Of a DNA stretch of 64,000 nt, positions 34,821-44,458 are shown one piece after another. Location: assembly GCA_023418475.1 (NCBI GenBank), contig JAEZZO010000016.1:62001-126000 (forward strand), read 5' to 3'. Origin of the DNA: Bacillota bacterium. GTDB taxonomy: Bacteria > Bacillota > Clostridia > Lachnospirales > Lachnospiraceae. Each line of letters begins with the position of its first letter. Positions within the stretch are counted from its first letter, which is position 1. The position numbers were made by a program, and so were the translations under genes. The notes under the pieces were generated by a model. That model had not been told where the DNA came from. It made no database searches and was given only the letters and a program-made list of their open reading frames with translations.

Positions 34821-35813
34821 TCATTCTCCCAGCAGCATTTGAATTTGTTTCATCTGTTCTTTCGTTAATGGACCATATTTCATTGCATTAATATTCTCCT
34901 GTGCTTGTCGAAGATTCTTGAACCCGGTAATAGGAATCAGGCTGTCACTCTGTGCCCAAATCCATGCCAATGCCCCCTGAACCAGGCTTCTCCCTTCACT
35001 GGTAAGTATTTCCTTTATCGCATCGAGCTTCTTAAGAAATTCTTCCTTGGGTTTGCCGTTTTCAAAATAAGGCACCCAATCATAGCCGCTGCCTCTTACA
35101 TCATCCGATCCGATGGAAGAATTTTTGTCAAATTTTCCGCTTAAGAATCCCATTGCCAGAGGCGAATTTGCAATTGCAGCATAATTATTTTTCGCGCATA
35201 GAGTAAGTAGCTCTTTCTCTGTATCGGAATTATGGAAGATATTATAACTGAACTGTAAACTGGTTGCTTTCGATTTTTCCATAAAGAATGCTGCTTTCTC
35301 AGGCATGCCAGTACTCCAGCCATATTCACGAATTTTGCCTTCTGCTTTTAATTGGTCAAGTACATAAATGGCAGCCTCTATTTCTTCCGTTTTCATATCA
35401 AAAACATGAATTTGATAAAGGTCGATATAATCCGTTCTCAACCTTTTTAGGGAAGCTTCACAAGCACTTCGGACATAAGCTTCCGATACATCATAATCTC
35501 CGGGTGCATCTCGTTTTACAGGGTCGAAGAGGAAGCCAAATTTGCTTGCAAGAACCACATCTTTTCTTCTTCCCTTCAAGGCCTCACCAAGCAATTCTTC
35601 ACTGTGGCCTGTCCCGTATACATCCGAGGTATCAAAAAAATTACAACCAAGCTCCAGCGACTGCATAATTGCACGTTTTGACTCTTCATCATCCACTGTA
35701 CCATATCCGTCCACTTTACCGCAAAAGGTGAAATAGCCCCCAATCGGCCAGCACCCCATACCTACCGCACTCACTTTAATACCCGATTTTCCCAATGCCC
35801 TTGTCATTCCCAT
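34821..35813 (-). CDS. Aldo/keto reductase
   Basis: 330 residues. The catalytic tetrad residues are visible: Asp and Tyr in FFDTSDVYG, Lys in VVLASKFG, His in YQIHVFD. The NAD(P)H-binding C-terminal part (PITGFKNLRQAQENINAM) is present. The substrate is unknown; enzymes of this group reduce sugar or small carbonyl compounds. AAAGGTGG precedes ATG 35813. Monocistronic. Confidence 0.9.
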   Translation of the reverse strand: MGMTRALGKSGIKVSAVGMGCWPIGGYFTFCGKVDGYGTVDDEESKRAIMQSLELGCNFFDTSDVYGTGHSEELLGEALKGRRKDVVLASKFGFLFDPVKRDAPGDYDVSEAYVRSACEASLKRLRTDYIDLYQIHVFDMKTEEIEAAIYVLDQLKAEGKIREYGWSTGMPEKAAFFMEKSKATSLQFSYNIFHNSDTEKELLTLCAKNNYAAIANSPLAMGFLSGKFDKNSSIGSDDVRGSGYDWVPYFENGKPKEEFLKKLDAIKEILTSEGRSLVQGALAWIWAQSDSLIPITGFKNLRQAQENINAMKYGPLTKEQMKQIQMLLGE

Positions 35814-36016
35814 AAGATAACCACCTTTATATATGATAATAATATTATAAAGGTAATTTGGGTTTATAACAGAACCAATTGTTCATCAGTTTCAGAGAAC
35901 CAATCTTTTAATAAATTCTAATGTTAAAAACCTGATCAAGGTTATGTAGATAAATATGCGCTCTCTGTGCATACAATTTGAACGACTATATAATTACGCA
36001 ATTGCCTAGTAACTAC

Positions 36017-37231
36017 TTATATAAGCGACCTTATGAATTTGTCATGAACGGCATTCATAGCTGTATCAACCTGGGCTTCATCAATTAACACAGTTATTTT
36101 AATCTCTGAAGTAGCAATCATCTTAATGTTAATATTAACATCGAATAATGCTTCAAACATTTTCGCAGCTACACCTGAATTAGACATCATGCCGGCACCG
36201 ACAACAGATACCTTTGCCACAGTTCTCTCAATATCTATTTTCTGGCACTTTAAGCTGCCCTCCTGGTGTCTTTCCAAGATAGCAACTGCCTCATCAAGAT
36301 CATCTTCTTTCACCGTAAAGCTGATATCCTTGGTTCCATCCCTACCTACGGATTGAAGGATGATATCCACATTTATATTATGATCTGCTAAATGATTAAA
36401 TAATTTGAAAGCCACACCCGGCCGATCCTCCAAACCGATTACAGAGATACGGGCGGCATTCTTATCACAAGCCACACCACTTACAAGCATTTTCTCCATC
36501 TTTACTTCCTCCTTCACAACAGTACCTTCTATCCTATTTAGACTGGAACGAACCACTAACTGTACGCCAAATTTTTTTGCCATTTCTACAGAGCGATTAT
36601 GCAATACCCCCGCTCCAAGGGAAGCCAGCTCCAGCATCTCATCATAGGTGATCTCCTCAAGCTTTCTTGCATTTTTTACAATCCTGGGATCAGCTGTAAA
36701 TACGCCGTCGACATCGGTATAAATCTCACATGCATCCGCATGCAGTGCTGCAGCAAGTGCTACAGCAGTGGTATCGGAGCCACCTCGCCCAAGTGTTGTA
36801 TAATCGTCAAACTTATTAACTCCCTGGAAGCCAGTAACAATAACAACTCGTTTGTTCTCCAGTTCGTTACGAATCCTTTCCGAATCAATTCGTTTCAATC
36901 TTGCATTGCCATACACCGAAGTGGTATGCATTGCTACCTGATATGCATTTAGTGAAACTGCCGGAACGCCCAATTGGTCCAGTGCCATCGCCATCATAGA
37001 AACAGATATCTGTTCTCCTGTTACAAGTAACATATCAAGCTCTCTCTTGGATGCGTTAGGATTTATATCTCTTGCCTGCGCAAGCAAAACATCCGTTTGT
37101 TTACCCATCGCGGATAATACCACCACTACTTCGTTACCCTTTTTATATTCCTCCGTAATCCTGCCGGCAACATTAAAAATTCTATCCTTGTCAGCCACGG
37201 ATGTGCCGCCAAACTTCTTTACTATTAACAT
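36017..37231 (-). CDS. lysC: Aspartate kinase
   Basis: 404 residues, the length of monofunctional aspartokinases with two C-terminal ACT domains. VKKFGGTSVAD (residues 4-14), a GFQGVN segment, TLGRGGSDTTAVALA and IYTDVDGVFTADPRIV mark the kinase domain; the ACT pair spans about residues 265-400. It phosphorylates aspartate, the first step to lysine, threonine, methionine and diaminopimelate. AAGGAGG lies five bases before ATG 37231. No lysine riboswitch is visible. A short upstream ORF overlaps the start. Confidence 0.95.
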   Translation of the reverse strand: MLIVKKFGGTSVADKDRIFNVAGRITEEYKKGNEVVVVLSAMGKQTDVLLAQARDINPNASKRELDMLLVTGEQISVSMMAMALDQLGVPAVSLNAYQVAMHTTSVYGNARLKRIDSERIRNELENKRVVIVTGFQGVNKFDDYTTLGRGGSDTTAVALAAALHADACEIYTDVDGVFTADPRIVKNARKLEEITYDEMLELASLGAGVLHNRSVEMAKKFGVQLVVRSSLNRIEGTVVKEEVKMEKMLVSGVACDKNAARISVIGLEDRPGVAFKLFNHLADHNINVDIILQSVGRDGTKDISFTVKEDDLDEAVAILERHQEGSLKCQKIDIERTVAKVSVVGAGMMSNSGVAAKMFEALFDVNINIKMIATSEIKITVLIDEAQVDTAMNAVHDKFIRSLI

Positions 37232-37299
37232 AGCTGCCTCCTTACCCTAACGTCTTGTTCACAGATAATTCTTAAATTTATGTATTCTTCCTTATTCAT
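37225..37299 (-). CDS. Short upstream ORF overlapping the lysC start, 24 residues
   Basis: ATG 37299 has GGGGGA upstream and reads MNKEEYINLRIICEQDVRVR and four more residues, ending in TAA at 37227-37225, so it covers the lysC ribosome site and overlaps its first seven bases. Such an arrangement can couple lysC translation to that of the short ORF. Nothing in the peptide points to a specific amino-acid sensor. Confidence 0.4.
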   Translation of the reverse strand: MNKEEYINLRIICEQDVRVRRQLC

Positions 37300-37354
37300 T
37301 GATCTTCCCCCTGATCATATCAATATATCTCAAAATTTCTAACTGGATTTCTGT

Positions 37355-37384
37355 ATAATATTATGTCCTTTATTAAAATATCAA
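37355..37384 (-). promoter_or_regulatory. Promoter of lysC
   Basis: Minus strand TTGATA (37384-37379), 18-base spacer, TATTAT (37360-37355), giving a leader of about 118 bases. Confidence 0.5.
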
Positions 37385-37420
37385 AAGTTTTTTGTAACAA
37401 TCAATGAATCGTAAACTTAT

Positions 37421-37561
37421 TTACAGTTCTCTCTTAAGATAATGCCAGGCAAACCAAACACAGATTAATTCCCATCCCTGATTTCCATATTGATTTAGTA
37501 TTCTTGCGGTTTTTTCTGCGCCCCCACCGATGAATACACATTTATACTCCCACTTCTTCAT
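37421..37561 (-). CDS. DUF4177-like micro-protein, 46 residues
   Basis: MKKWEYKCVFIGGG start, then GNQGWELICVWFAWHYLKREL: the compact WEYK...GWEL pattern of DUF4177-type small proteins. GGAGGT lies eight bases before ATG 37561. Function unknown. The 456-base AT-rich stretch to the right (37562-38017) shows nothing else that I can support. Confidence 0.65.
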   Translation of the reverse strand: MKKWEYKCVFIGGGAEKTARILNQYGNQGWELICVWFAWHYLKREL

Positions 37562-38017
37562 TTGATACCACCTCCACTTAGTCCATCAGTAACGTTAGCT
37601 ATTTCATATTTGTTTGATATTATATATTATATATTTTTAAATTACCAGAAATTTTATCTTTTCAATCAATTTTTTATCAATTGATATTTTTATTTAACAT
37701 TTTCTACCTTTCACTATACAAATTTATGCTTACCTTTGGCAACATTACATTTTTATTAGCCACCGTTACTGTTTACCGAATGTTTATCACTCACATTTTT
37801 ACTGGGCTGTAAACTGTTATCATCCAATTGCAATACCTTTATTAACATTTACTGGTTGTATCTGGTATTCTCCAGTGTTATACTTATGTAAATTTATTTG
37901 GAATGCTAGTATTCAAATAATACCTAAATTAACCTAAAATTCTATATTCAATATAAATATTTTTACATTTTAATAAGATACCATATAAATATAAAAGGAA
38001 GGATAAGTAACCATTCT

Positions 38018-38266
38018 ATGATTAATAAAAAAATTCTTTGGGGTAGTATTTTTATTATATTAAGCGGAGTTATATATGAAGTGGAAAAAGCTTTAAGCTT
38101 CTTTAAATGGGCTGTAGAGATATATTTGGCAGTGAATAACAGGTCAAGCGGATATGATTCGCAGCCTGCTGCAGTAAATCTATCAGACAATTGTTTTATT
38201 ATTATATTTATGATAATAGGCTTGTGCTTTTATATCAGTGCTCTGCTTCCTTATATGAGAAAGTAA
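38018..38266 (+). CDS. Small membrane protein of unknown function
   Basis: 82 residues with two hydrophobic helices (about 7-22 and 58-78) separated by a polar loop of about 35 residues (VNNRSSGYDSQPAAVNLSD). A GGAAGG sequence lies 13-15 bases upstream, which is long, so the start is not certain. No family recognised. Isolated between AT-rich spacers. Confidence 0.45.
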   Translation: MINKKILWGSIFIILSGVIYEVEKALSFFKWAVEIYLAVNNRSSGYDSQPAAVNLSDNCFIIIFMIIGLCFYISALLPYMRK

Positions 38267-38381
38267 ACTATACAATCATAAAGCAAATATACAGTTGTAA
38301 GAATGGCGGCATATCTACTTAAATTAGATACTGCAACAACAGATTATCTATCGAAGGATTCCGATCTTTTGTTTTTATATG

Positions 38382-38439
38382 AAAATCCGGAGTAATACTA
38401 TATTCTCTTTCTAAAGAATGTAACATTACTCCGGATTTT
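38382..38439. terminator. Bidirectional terminator after gatB
   Basis: AAAATCCGGAGTAAT and ATTACTCCGGATTTT are exactly complementary, with a 28-base loop; T-rich on the plus side. It lies 46 bases past the gatB stop codon on the minus strand. Confidence 0.75.
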
Positions 38440-38484
38440 ATTTTAATTATTTAAAAGATCCTATTTGTCTGGCTAATCATCTTG

Positions 38485-39903
38485 CTAGTTTGCTCCAATC
38501 AATTCCCGGATGAGTGCTTCTGCTTTCTTAACATCAGCCTTTCCCTTGGATTGCTTCATGATATGGCCAAACATAACATTGATCGCTTTGTCCTTACCGG
38601 CTAATAAATCTGCAACAGCTTTCGGATTTGCATCGATTGCTTCCTTACACCATGTTATCAGGTCATCCTCTGAAATACCTGCCATATCCTCGGCACCAAT
38701 AAATTCTCCAGCAGATTTCCCACTTTCTAACATCTGCTGCAAGGTGCTTTGCGCCATCTTAAAGTTTATTTTCTTATCATCCAGCATTTTAATAAGTGTT
38801 GCAAACTGTTCTGGCGTAATTCTAATATCAAACAGTTCCTTGTCTTCTTCTGTATTCATATTCGAATAGATTGTACCGGTGATCAGGTTCGAAGCATTTT
38901 TTACGCCAGCACCCTCTCGTAATGCTCCTTCAAAAAACTCTGACACGCGCCTGTAGCGAAACATCTGTCTGGCAGTTGCTTCCGGAAGTTCAAGCTGGGT
39001 GATATAGCGTTTCAGCTTATCAAACGGCAGCTCTGGAAGTGCAGCTTTCATTGCATCCACCTTCTCCTGCGCGATACTAAATCGAATAATATCCGGATCC
39101 GGAAAATAACGGTAATCATCAGAATTTTCCTTCTCACGCATCGGCGCTGTTGTATCCGTTATATCATCATAACGCATGGTTTCCTGAACGATTGTGCCCC
39201 CTGCCTCCAGAACATCTGTCTGTCTTTCAATCTCGGCATACATTGCTTTTTGAATGAAGTTTAAGGAATTGATATTCTTTGTCTCCGTTCTGGTACCGAA
39301 TTCCTTCGTTCCTACTTCGCGAAGGGAAACATTGACATCACATCTCATGGAGCCTTCCTGCATCTTACAGTCACTGATCCCGGCATAGCGCATAATCAGC
39401 TGCAGCTTCTCCGCATATTCCTTCGCTTCCTCCGGAGATGAAATATCCGGTTCAGAAACAATCTCAATCAGAGGAACCCCGCCGCGGTTATAGTCCACAT
39501 AGGTGTATCCATTTTCATGCACCAGCTTACCTGCATCCTCCTCAATGTGAATACGGGTAATGCCGATCCGTTTTCCGCTGTCCAGCTCGATATAGCCATG
39601 TTCACAGAGGGGCTCATCATACTGGGAGATCTGGTAGGCCTTCGGCAAATCCGGATATACGTAATTCTTACGGTCCATATGGGATATGGTATTGATTTTG
39701 CAATGTACGGCAAGTCCAGCCCTTACCGCATATTCCACCACCTTTTTATTTAATATGGGAAGTGATCCCGGTTGTCCGGTGCAAACAGGGCAGCAGTGAG
39801 TATTCGGCGCTCCTCCGAAAGCTGTGGTACAGTTACAAAATATCTTGGTATTGGTCGCCAGCTCTATATGTGTTTCAATACCACATACTACTTCATATCT
39901 CAT
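38485..39903 (-). CDS. gatB: Asp-tRNA(Asn)/Glu-tRNA(Gln) amidotransferase subunit B
   Basis: 472 residues. GatB signature YEVVCGIETHIEL at the N-terminus, zinc cysteines CNC and CCPVC, a GSMRCDVNVS segment and the C-terminal YqeY-like tRNA-binding tail. It activates the misacylated tRNA side chain with ATP. It overlaps gatA by four bases. Last gene of the aspS-gatCAB unit. Confidence 0.97.
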   Translation of the reverse strand: MRYEVVCGIETHIELATNTKIFCNCTTAFGGAPNTHCCPVCTGQPGSLPILNKKVVEYAVRAGLAVHCKINTISHMDRKNYVYPDLPKAYQISQYDEPLCEHGYIELDSGKRIGITRIHIEEDAGKLVHENGYTYVDYNRGGVPLIEIVSEPDISSPEEAKEYAEKLQLIMRYAGISDCKMQEGSMRCDVNVSLREVGTKEFGTRTETKNINSLNFIQKAMYAEIERQTDVLEAGGTIVQETMRYDDITDTTAPMREKENSDDYRYFPDPDIIRFSIAQEKVDAMKAALPELPFDKLKRYITQLELPEATARQMFRYRRVSEFFEGALREGAGVKNASNLITGTIYSNMNTEEDKELFDIRITPEQFATLIKMLDDKKINFKMAQSTLQQMLESGKSAGEFIGAEDMAGISEDDLITWCKEAIDANPKAVADLLAGKDKAINVMFGHIMKQSKGKADVKKAEALIRELIGAN

Positions 39904-41357
39904 ATCCTGACACCTCCTTCATACACTCCAATCCGGTCCTCACTGTTTTGTTCATAAAAATATGCCATATTAAGAATACGTGCCTCATCGAATTTCTTAC
40001 CCATAATCTGCATGCCAATCGGTAGACCCTTCGCATCCTTCCCGCATGGAACAGAGATGGATGGAATACCGGCAATATTAATCGGTACCGTACAGATATC
40101 CGAAAGATACATTTCAACAGAACTCGCACCGCGGTAATTTAGCGGAGAAGCTGTATTGGGAGCTGTAGGGGCGATTAATGCATCACACTTTGTAAATACT
40201 TCATCCAGTTCACGCCTGATTTCTTCCCGGATGACACAGGCTTTCTTATAATAGGCATCATAGTAACCGCTGGATAAAACATAGGCTCCAAGCATGATAC
40301 GGCGTTTTACCTCATCGCCGAAGCCCTCGCTTCTGGTTTTGTATATCATATCATCAATACTGTCATAGTTTTTGGCACGATAGCCATAACGGATGCCATC
40401 ATATCTTCCAAGGTTGGAGGAGGCCTCCGCACAGGCAATAATATAGTAAACAGGAAGTGCCAATTTCAGCGCCGGCAGCTTAATGTCTATAATTTCAGCA
40501 CCATTCTTCTCAAATAGCTTAATTGCTTCAAAAATCTGTGCTTTCATATCCGGATCAATACCTTCAAAAAATTCTTCAGCGATACCGATTTTCTTGCCCT
40601 TGACCTCCTCACCAAGACTGCTTAGCAGATTACCGTAATCATAAGCCTTGCTGGTCTGGTCACGACGGTCCTCACCTTTAATCGCATCAAATACTATCGC
40701 CGCATCCTTAACACTATAGGTCAAGGGTCCAATCTGATCCAAAGAGCTTCCGTATGCAATCAACCCATAACGGGAAACTGCTCCATACGTGGGCTTTAGT
40801 CCTACTATTCCGCAGTAGGAAGCCGGCTGGCGGATAGAACCGCCCGTATCCGAGCCAAGTCCATAAGCTGCCATATTCGCACATACTGCCGCAGCTGCTC
40901 CACCCGAAGAACCTCCTGTTACATGTGCAGTATTGCGTGGATTCTTCGGTGCTCCATAGCAGCTGGATTCTGAGGTGCTGCCCATTGCGAACTCATCCAT
41001 ATTGGTCTTTCCAAGTAGTACGGCTCCCTTAGCCTTTAATTTTTCCCAAACGGCCGCATCATAATAGGGCATAAAACCGCTCAGAATTTTAGAACAGCAG
41101 GTGGTTGGCAGACCGTCCGTACAGATATTATCCTTTAAAGTCATTGGTATACCGCATAGAGCAGATGCATTACCCTCCTTCAGCAGCTGGTCGGCAATTT
41201 GTGCTCCCTCAATTGCGGTGTCAAACGTTGTATGCACATAGGCATTGATATCTTGGTTTCCTTCTTCAATTGCTTTGATATATTCCCTTGTCAGTTCAAC
41301 GGAGGATATATCGCCGCTATGAAGCTTCGCTGATAATTCAGAAATTATTTCTCTCAT
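39900..41357 (-). CDS. gatA: Asp-tRNA(Asn)/Glu-tRNA(Gln) amidotransferase subunit A
   Basis: 485 residues from ATG 41357 (GGAGG five bases upstream; a longer frame lacks a site). Amidase signature with GGSSGGAAAAV and GSDTGGSIRQPA, giving the Ser-cis-Ser-Lys triad (Lys in MTLKDN). It releases ammonia from glutamine for GatB. Confidence 0.97.
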   Translation of the reverse strand: MREIISELSAKLHSGDISSVELTREYIKAIEEGNQDINAYVHTTFDTAIEGAQIADQLLKEGNASALCGIPMTLKDNICTDGLPTTCCSKILSGFMPYYDAAVWEKLKAKGAVLLGKTNMDEFAMGSTSESSCYGAPKNPRNTAHVTGGSSGGAAAAVCANMAAYGLGSDTGGSIRQPASYCGIVGLKPTYGAVSRYGLIAYGSSLDQIGPLTYSVKDAAIVFDAIKGEDRRDQTSKAYDYGNLLSSLGEEVKGKKIGIAEEFFEGIDPDMKAQIFEAIKLFEKNGAEIIDIKLPALKLALPVYYIIACAEASSNLGRYDGIRYGYRAKNYDSIDDMIYKTRSEGFGDEVKRRIMLGAYVLSSGYYDAYYKKACVIREEIRRELDEVFTKCDALIAPTAPNTASPLNYRGASSVEMYLSDICTVPINIAGIPSISVPCGKDAKGLPIGMQIMGKKFDEARILNMAYFYEQNSEDRIGVYEGGVRI

Positions 41358-41455
41358 GATAACCTCCATCTGCAGCATCAGCAGCATAGAATACCGGATG
41401 CTTCACATTAAATCTTTCTTTTCAACCTGGCATCCCTCATGCTGTCTGGCATCAA

Positions 41456-41749
41456 TTATATCCTTTTCTTCTTCACACTGAAAAATCCGTTTTCATCTTC
41501 CACATTGGAAACTATCTTTTCATTCGGCAGGGATGCGATTACTTCATCCTCACGAAGTTCTTCAAAGGAAACCAGAGAAGAACCCACACTCCTGATTTCA
41601 TCTGTCGTACCTTCTACGGATTCATTAATGGTATCCGCAAATGCAATAATTTCATCAAACTCTCCTGCAAACTTATCCAGCTGCTCCTCTGAAAAACGCA
41701 GTCTTGAAAGTTTAGCGAGCTTTTCAATTTCTATTTTCGATACTGCCAT
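41456..41749 (-). CDS. gatC: Asp-tRNA(Asn)/Glu-tRNA(Gln) amidotransferase subunit C
   Basis: 97 residues from ATG 41749 (GGAGG five bases upstream). Typical GatC: IEKLAKLSRLRFSEEQLDKFAGEFDEII, then the wrapping tail. It lies 166 bases after aspS and 98 before gatA. A GCCGC/GCGGC hairpin sits just before its ribosome site. Confidence 0.93.
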   Translation of the reverse strand: MAVSKIEIEKLAKLSRLRFSEEQLDKFAGEFDEIIAFADTINESVEGTTDEIRSVGSSLVSFEELREDEVIASLPNEKIVSNVEDENGFFSVKKKRI

Positions 41750-41763
41750 AAAAACCTCCATCT

Positions 41764-41777
41764 GCCGCACAAGCGGC
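41764..41777 (-). other. GC hairpin directly upstream of the gatC ribosome site
   Basis: GCCGC-TTGT-GCGGC on the minus strand ends about four bases before GGAGG. Similar GC-rich hairpins or repeats precede the aspS, gatA and 58.2-kb gene ribosome sites. Confidence 0.4.
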
Positions 41778-41915
41778 ATACATAACCCTGGCGATACGCA
41801 CCTGACACTTTCCGTCCTTTTGTCATTATACGAAATGCTCTGATCTTCCTTCTACGAAAAGTACTTTTCCGTTCTCGCTGTTAGTATCTCCGGATCATTT
41901 TAAGATGATTACCTG

Positions 41916-43661
41916 TTACTGTCTTATTTTCATATGAACCTCACGAAGCTGCTGCTCCGTTACTTCATTCGGCGCGCCACACATCAGATCCTGGGCAGTT
42001 CCGCTCATCGGGAAGGCAATGACTTCACGGATATTTTCTTCTCTTCTAAGAAGCATGATCATACGGTCAACACCCGGTGCCATGCCTGCATGCGGGGGAG
42101 CACCGAACTGGAATGCATTATATAAGGCTCCAAATTTATTCTTTAAGGTCTCTTCATCATAGCCTGCAATTTCAAATGCTTTTACCATAATATCCATATC
42201 GTGGTTTCTGACTGCTCCGGAGGAAAGTTCCACACCATTACATACGATATCATACTGATAAGCCAGGATATCTAATGGTTCTTTTGTGGTCAATGCCTCC
42301 AGGCCGCCCTGCGGCATCGAGAACGGATTATGGGTAAAGCCGATTTTGCCTGTTTCCTCATCGACTTCGTACATCGGAAAATCATTGACATAGCAGAAAC
42401 GGTATGCATTCTTCTCGCAGATATCAAGACGTACACCCAGTTCATTCCTGATCTGTCCGGCATATTTACTTGCCTGCTCCTGCGTATCTGCAATGAAGAA
42501 AATAACATCTCCTTCTGCAAGGCCAGCCATATCTGCCAGTTCTTTTTTCATTTCTTCGGGTATAAATTTATCAATTGGTCCTTTATAAGCCAAAGCTTCC
42601 TTCACTTCCAGGTAGCCAAGTCCACCCATTCCGATAGACTGTGCAAATTCCAGCATCTTCTCATGGAAGCCCTTGGACATCTCCGCATGAACTTTAATCG
42701 CTCTCACGGTCTTCTTGTGGAAGGGCTTGAAGGTACATCTCTGAAAGAAATCTGTTACATCGATAATACGAAGTGGATTACGAAGATCCGGTTTATCGGA
42801 GCCAAATTCCAGCATTGCCTGCTTGTAGCTTATAATTGGATAGGGTGCCGCCGTGATAACAGATCCTTCGGGGGCGAATTTCTGAAAGGTCTCAGTTAAT
42901 ACCGTTTCTCCGACCTGGAATACATCCTCCTGGGTTGCAAAGCTCATCTCGAAATCAAGCTGATAGAATTCACCCGGTGAACGGTCCGCACGGGCATCCT
43001 CATCACGAAAACACGGTGCAATTTGAAAATATTTATCAAAACCGGATACCATCAAAAGCTGTTTATACTGCTGCGGAGCTTGCGGCAGAGCATAGAATTT
43101 ACCTTTATATTTTCTGGACGGAACGATATAGTCTCTTGCGCCCTCCGGAGAAGATGCACATAATATCGGCGTCTGAATTTCCAGGAAGCCCAGCTCAGTC
43201 ATTTTCTGTCTTAAAAAGCTGATTACCTCGGACCGGAAGATAATATTTTCCTTCACCTTACGGTTTCTCAAATCAAGATAACGGTATTTTAAACGGACGT
43301 CCTCACGGATTTCCTTTGAGCTTGTTACTTCAAACGGTAAATCCCTATAAACCTTACCCAGTATGTCAATTTTGTGTGCTTCTAATTCAATGGTTCCCGT
43401 CGGAATTTTCGGATTATAGGTCTCCTCATCACGCTGTTCAATTATGCCCTCGATGGATAAGCATTCTTCCTTCTTTATCCCCTCAAGAAGCTCAGTATTA
43501 CGAAGAACTACCTGCATTACACCGTACATATCACGCAGATCAAGAAAGGATACACCTCCATGATCACGGATATTCTCTACCCAACCGGCTATTCTAAGCT
43601 CGGTGCCGATATCATTTTCTGAAATTTGATTCATTAATTTACTGCGATAATTGTCTGACAT
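41916..43661 (-). CDS. aspS: Aspartyl-tRNA synthetase
   Basis: 581 residues, bacterial length with the GAD insertion. N-terminal OB-fold (IRDHGGVSFLDLRD), class II motif 1 around FLEIQTPIL, motif 2 (FRDEDARADRSPGEFYQLD) and motif 3 (GMAPGVDRMIMLL). Encoded with GatCAB and preceded by a T-box. This suggests a non-discriminating enzyme that also charges tRNA(Asn) with Asp, to be amidated by GatCAB; the residues that decide this were not checked. Confidence 0.96.
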   Translation of the reverse strand: MSDNYRSKLMNQISENDIGTELRIAGWVENIRDHGGVSFLDLRDMYGVMQVVLRNTELLEGIKKEECLSIEGIIEQRDEETYNPKIPTGTIELEAHKIDILGKVYRDLPFEVTSSKEIREDVRLKYRYLDLRNRKVKENIIFRSEVISFLRQKMTELGFLEIQTPILCASSPEGARDYIVPSRKYKGKFYALPQAPQQYKQLLMVSGFDKYFQIAPCFRDEDARADRSPGEFYQLDFEMSFATQEDVFQVGETVLTETFQKFAPEGSVITAAPYPIISYKQAMLEFGSDKPDLRNPLRIIDVTDFFQRCTFKPFHKKTVRAIKVHAEMSKGFHEKMLEFAQSIGMGGLGYLEVKEALAYKGPIDKFIPEEMKKELADMAGLAEGDVIFFIADTQEQASKYAGQIRNELGVRLDICEKNAYRFCYVNDFPMYEVDEETGKIGFTHNPFSMPQGGLEALTTKEPLDILAYQYDIVCNGVELSSGAVRNHDMDIMVKAFEIAGYDEETLKNKFGALYNAFQFGAPPHAGMAPGVDRMIMLLRREENIREVIAFPMSGTAQDLMCGAPNEVTEQQLREVHMKIRQ

Positions 43662-43802
43662 TTCAACCTCTCATTCCGCCGCCCTCGGCTGCATATAATT
43701 TCTATACCTTCATTTCGGATTAGCACATGATACAAGTTTTCGATCTATCCATGCGATATTTTTACCGGTCAGACACTTATTGCCTGTCCGATGAAAAATG
43801 CA

Positions 43803-44065
43803 TAAAAAAAGCTGCTCATCCGGAAATAATATTTCAGGACGAACAACTTAAATAGTCCGCGGTACCACCTGATTTACTGTCTAATGCAGTCACTCTAGTG
43901 TTGCCAATTTAACGTTTCGCTTACGGCGCACCTACTAATTATAGTAATGTTCAGATTGCAGCTGGTAAAGTGTTATTCGCATAAATTCACTTTGCAGGGT
44001 TCTCACTGTCTCCCGCTCACTGGAAACGATAATTTATGTTACTTCTCTTCGTCATTGCTTTGCAA
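43803..44065 (-). promoter_or_regulatory. T-box riboswitch of aspS-gatCAB, probable AAC (Asn) specifier
   Basis: The conserved T-box core AGGTGGTACCGCGG lies at 43870-43857, followed by a 19-bp terminator stem (43848-43803, several G-U pairs) and seven T residues. Stem I has the AGTA bulge element on the 5' side and GAA-T-AAC-A on the 3' side; AAC at 43974-43972 sits where the specifier codon should be. Uncharged tRNA(Asn) would then favour readthrough into aspS. The same GAA-N-codon-A pattern gives AAA (Lys) in the lysS leader, which supports the reading. Confidence 0.8.
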
Positions 44066-44068
44066 AAT

Positions 44069-44098
44069 ATTATATTACAGTTTAACTGCATTTGTCAA
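44069..44098 (-). promoter_or_regulatory. Promoter of the aspS T-box transcript (repeat copy 1)
   Basis: Minus strand TTGACA (44098-44093), 18-base spacer, TATAAT (44074-44069), directly upstream of T-box stem I. It lies inside the repeat 44071-44118 except for its last two bases. Confidence 0.75.
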
Positions 44099-44118
44099 TT
44101 TAATTCTTTTTTTACAGC
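44071..44118. repeat. Direct repeat copy 1 flanking the MntA-HepT module
   Basis: 48 bases, about 44 of which match copy 2 at 44955-45000 in the same orientation (differences: one T/C, one A/G and two single-T length changes). It includes the aspS promoter. Confidence 0.8.
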
Positions 44119-44125
44119 AATCTAT

Positions 44126-44458
44126 TTAATACTTACAGCGTGATACACAATATACTATTCTATTTTTGATTTCTTCTATCGAAGCCTTACCGCTTAAATG
44201 CATAGCTGTTAATGCTATTTCTTGAGATTTTACACTGAGATATGCATGATCTATTCTATTTCTAATAGAATATGCTAATCTGACATTAATATTTTCTAAT
44301 GCATTTATAGTATCCTCAGAAAGCTTATCCGTTAATTCACCAATTTGACCTATATCCAGAGCAAGCGCTTTAAGTGCCACATTATTTGCTGTTATGTCAC
44401 TAGATGAATGAAGATTTAATATCTTCATTGTATCATTTAAACCCTCTTGATGCTTCAA
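44126..44458 (-). CDS. HepT-like HEPN protein (DUF86 type)
   Basis: 110 residues, all helical. The HEPN motif Rx4-6H is present (SIRNRIDHAY, about residues 64-73), preceded by ALKALALDIGQIGELTDKLSED, which matches the conserved core of DUF86/HepT. In MntA-HepT pairs the HEPN protein is an RNase toxin that the nucleotidyltransferase partner inactivates by AMPylation. It overlaps the partner gene by 26 bases. The start is uncertain: TTG 44458 or ATG 44428, neither with a good ribosome site. Confidence 0.75.
   Translation of the reverse strand: MKHQEGLNDTMKILNLHSSSDITANNVALKALALDIGQIGELTDKLSEDTINALENINVRLAYSIRNRIDHAYLSVKSQEIALTAMHLSGKASIEEIKNRIVYCVSRCKY

Noticed and set aside
37232..37420. Lysine riboswitch upstream of lysC
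   Set aside because: The leader is only about 118 bases and lacks the lysine-box core; a short ORF is present instead.
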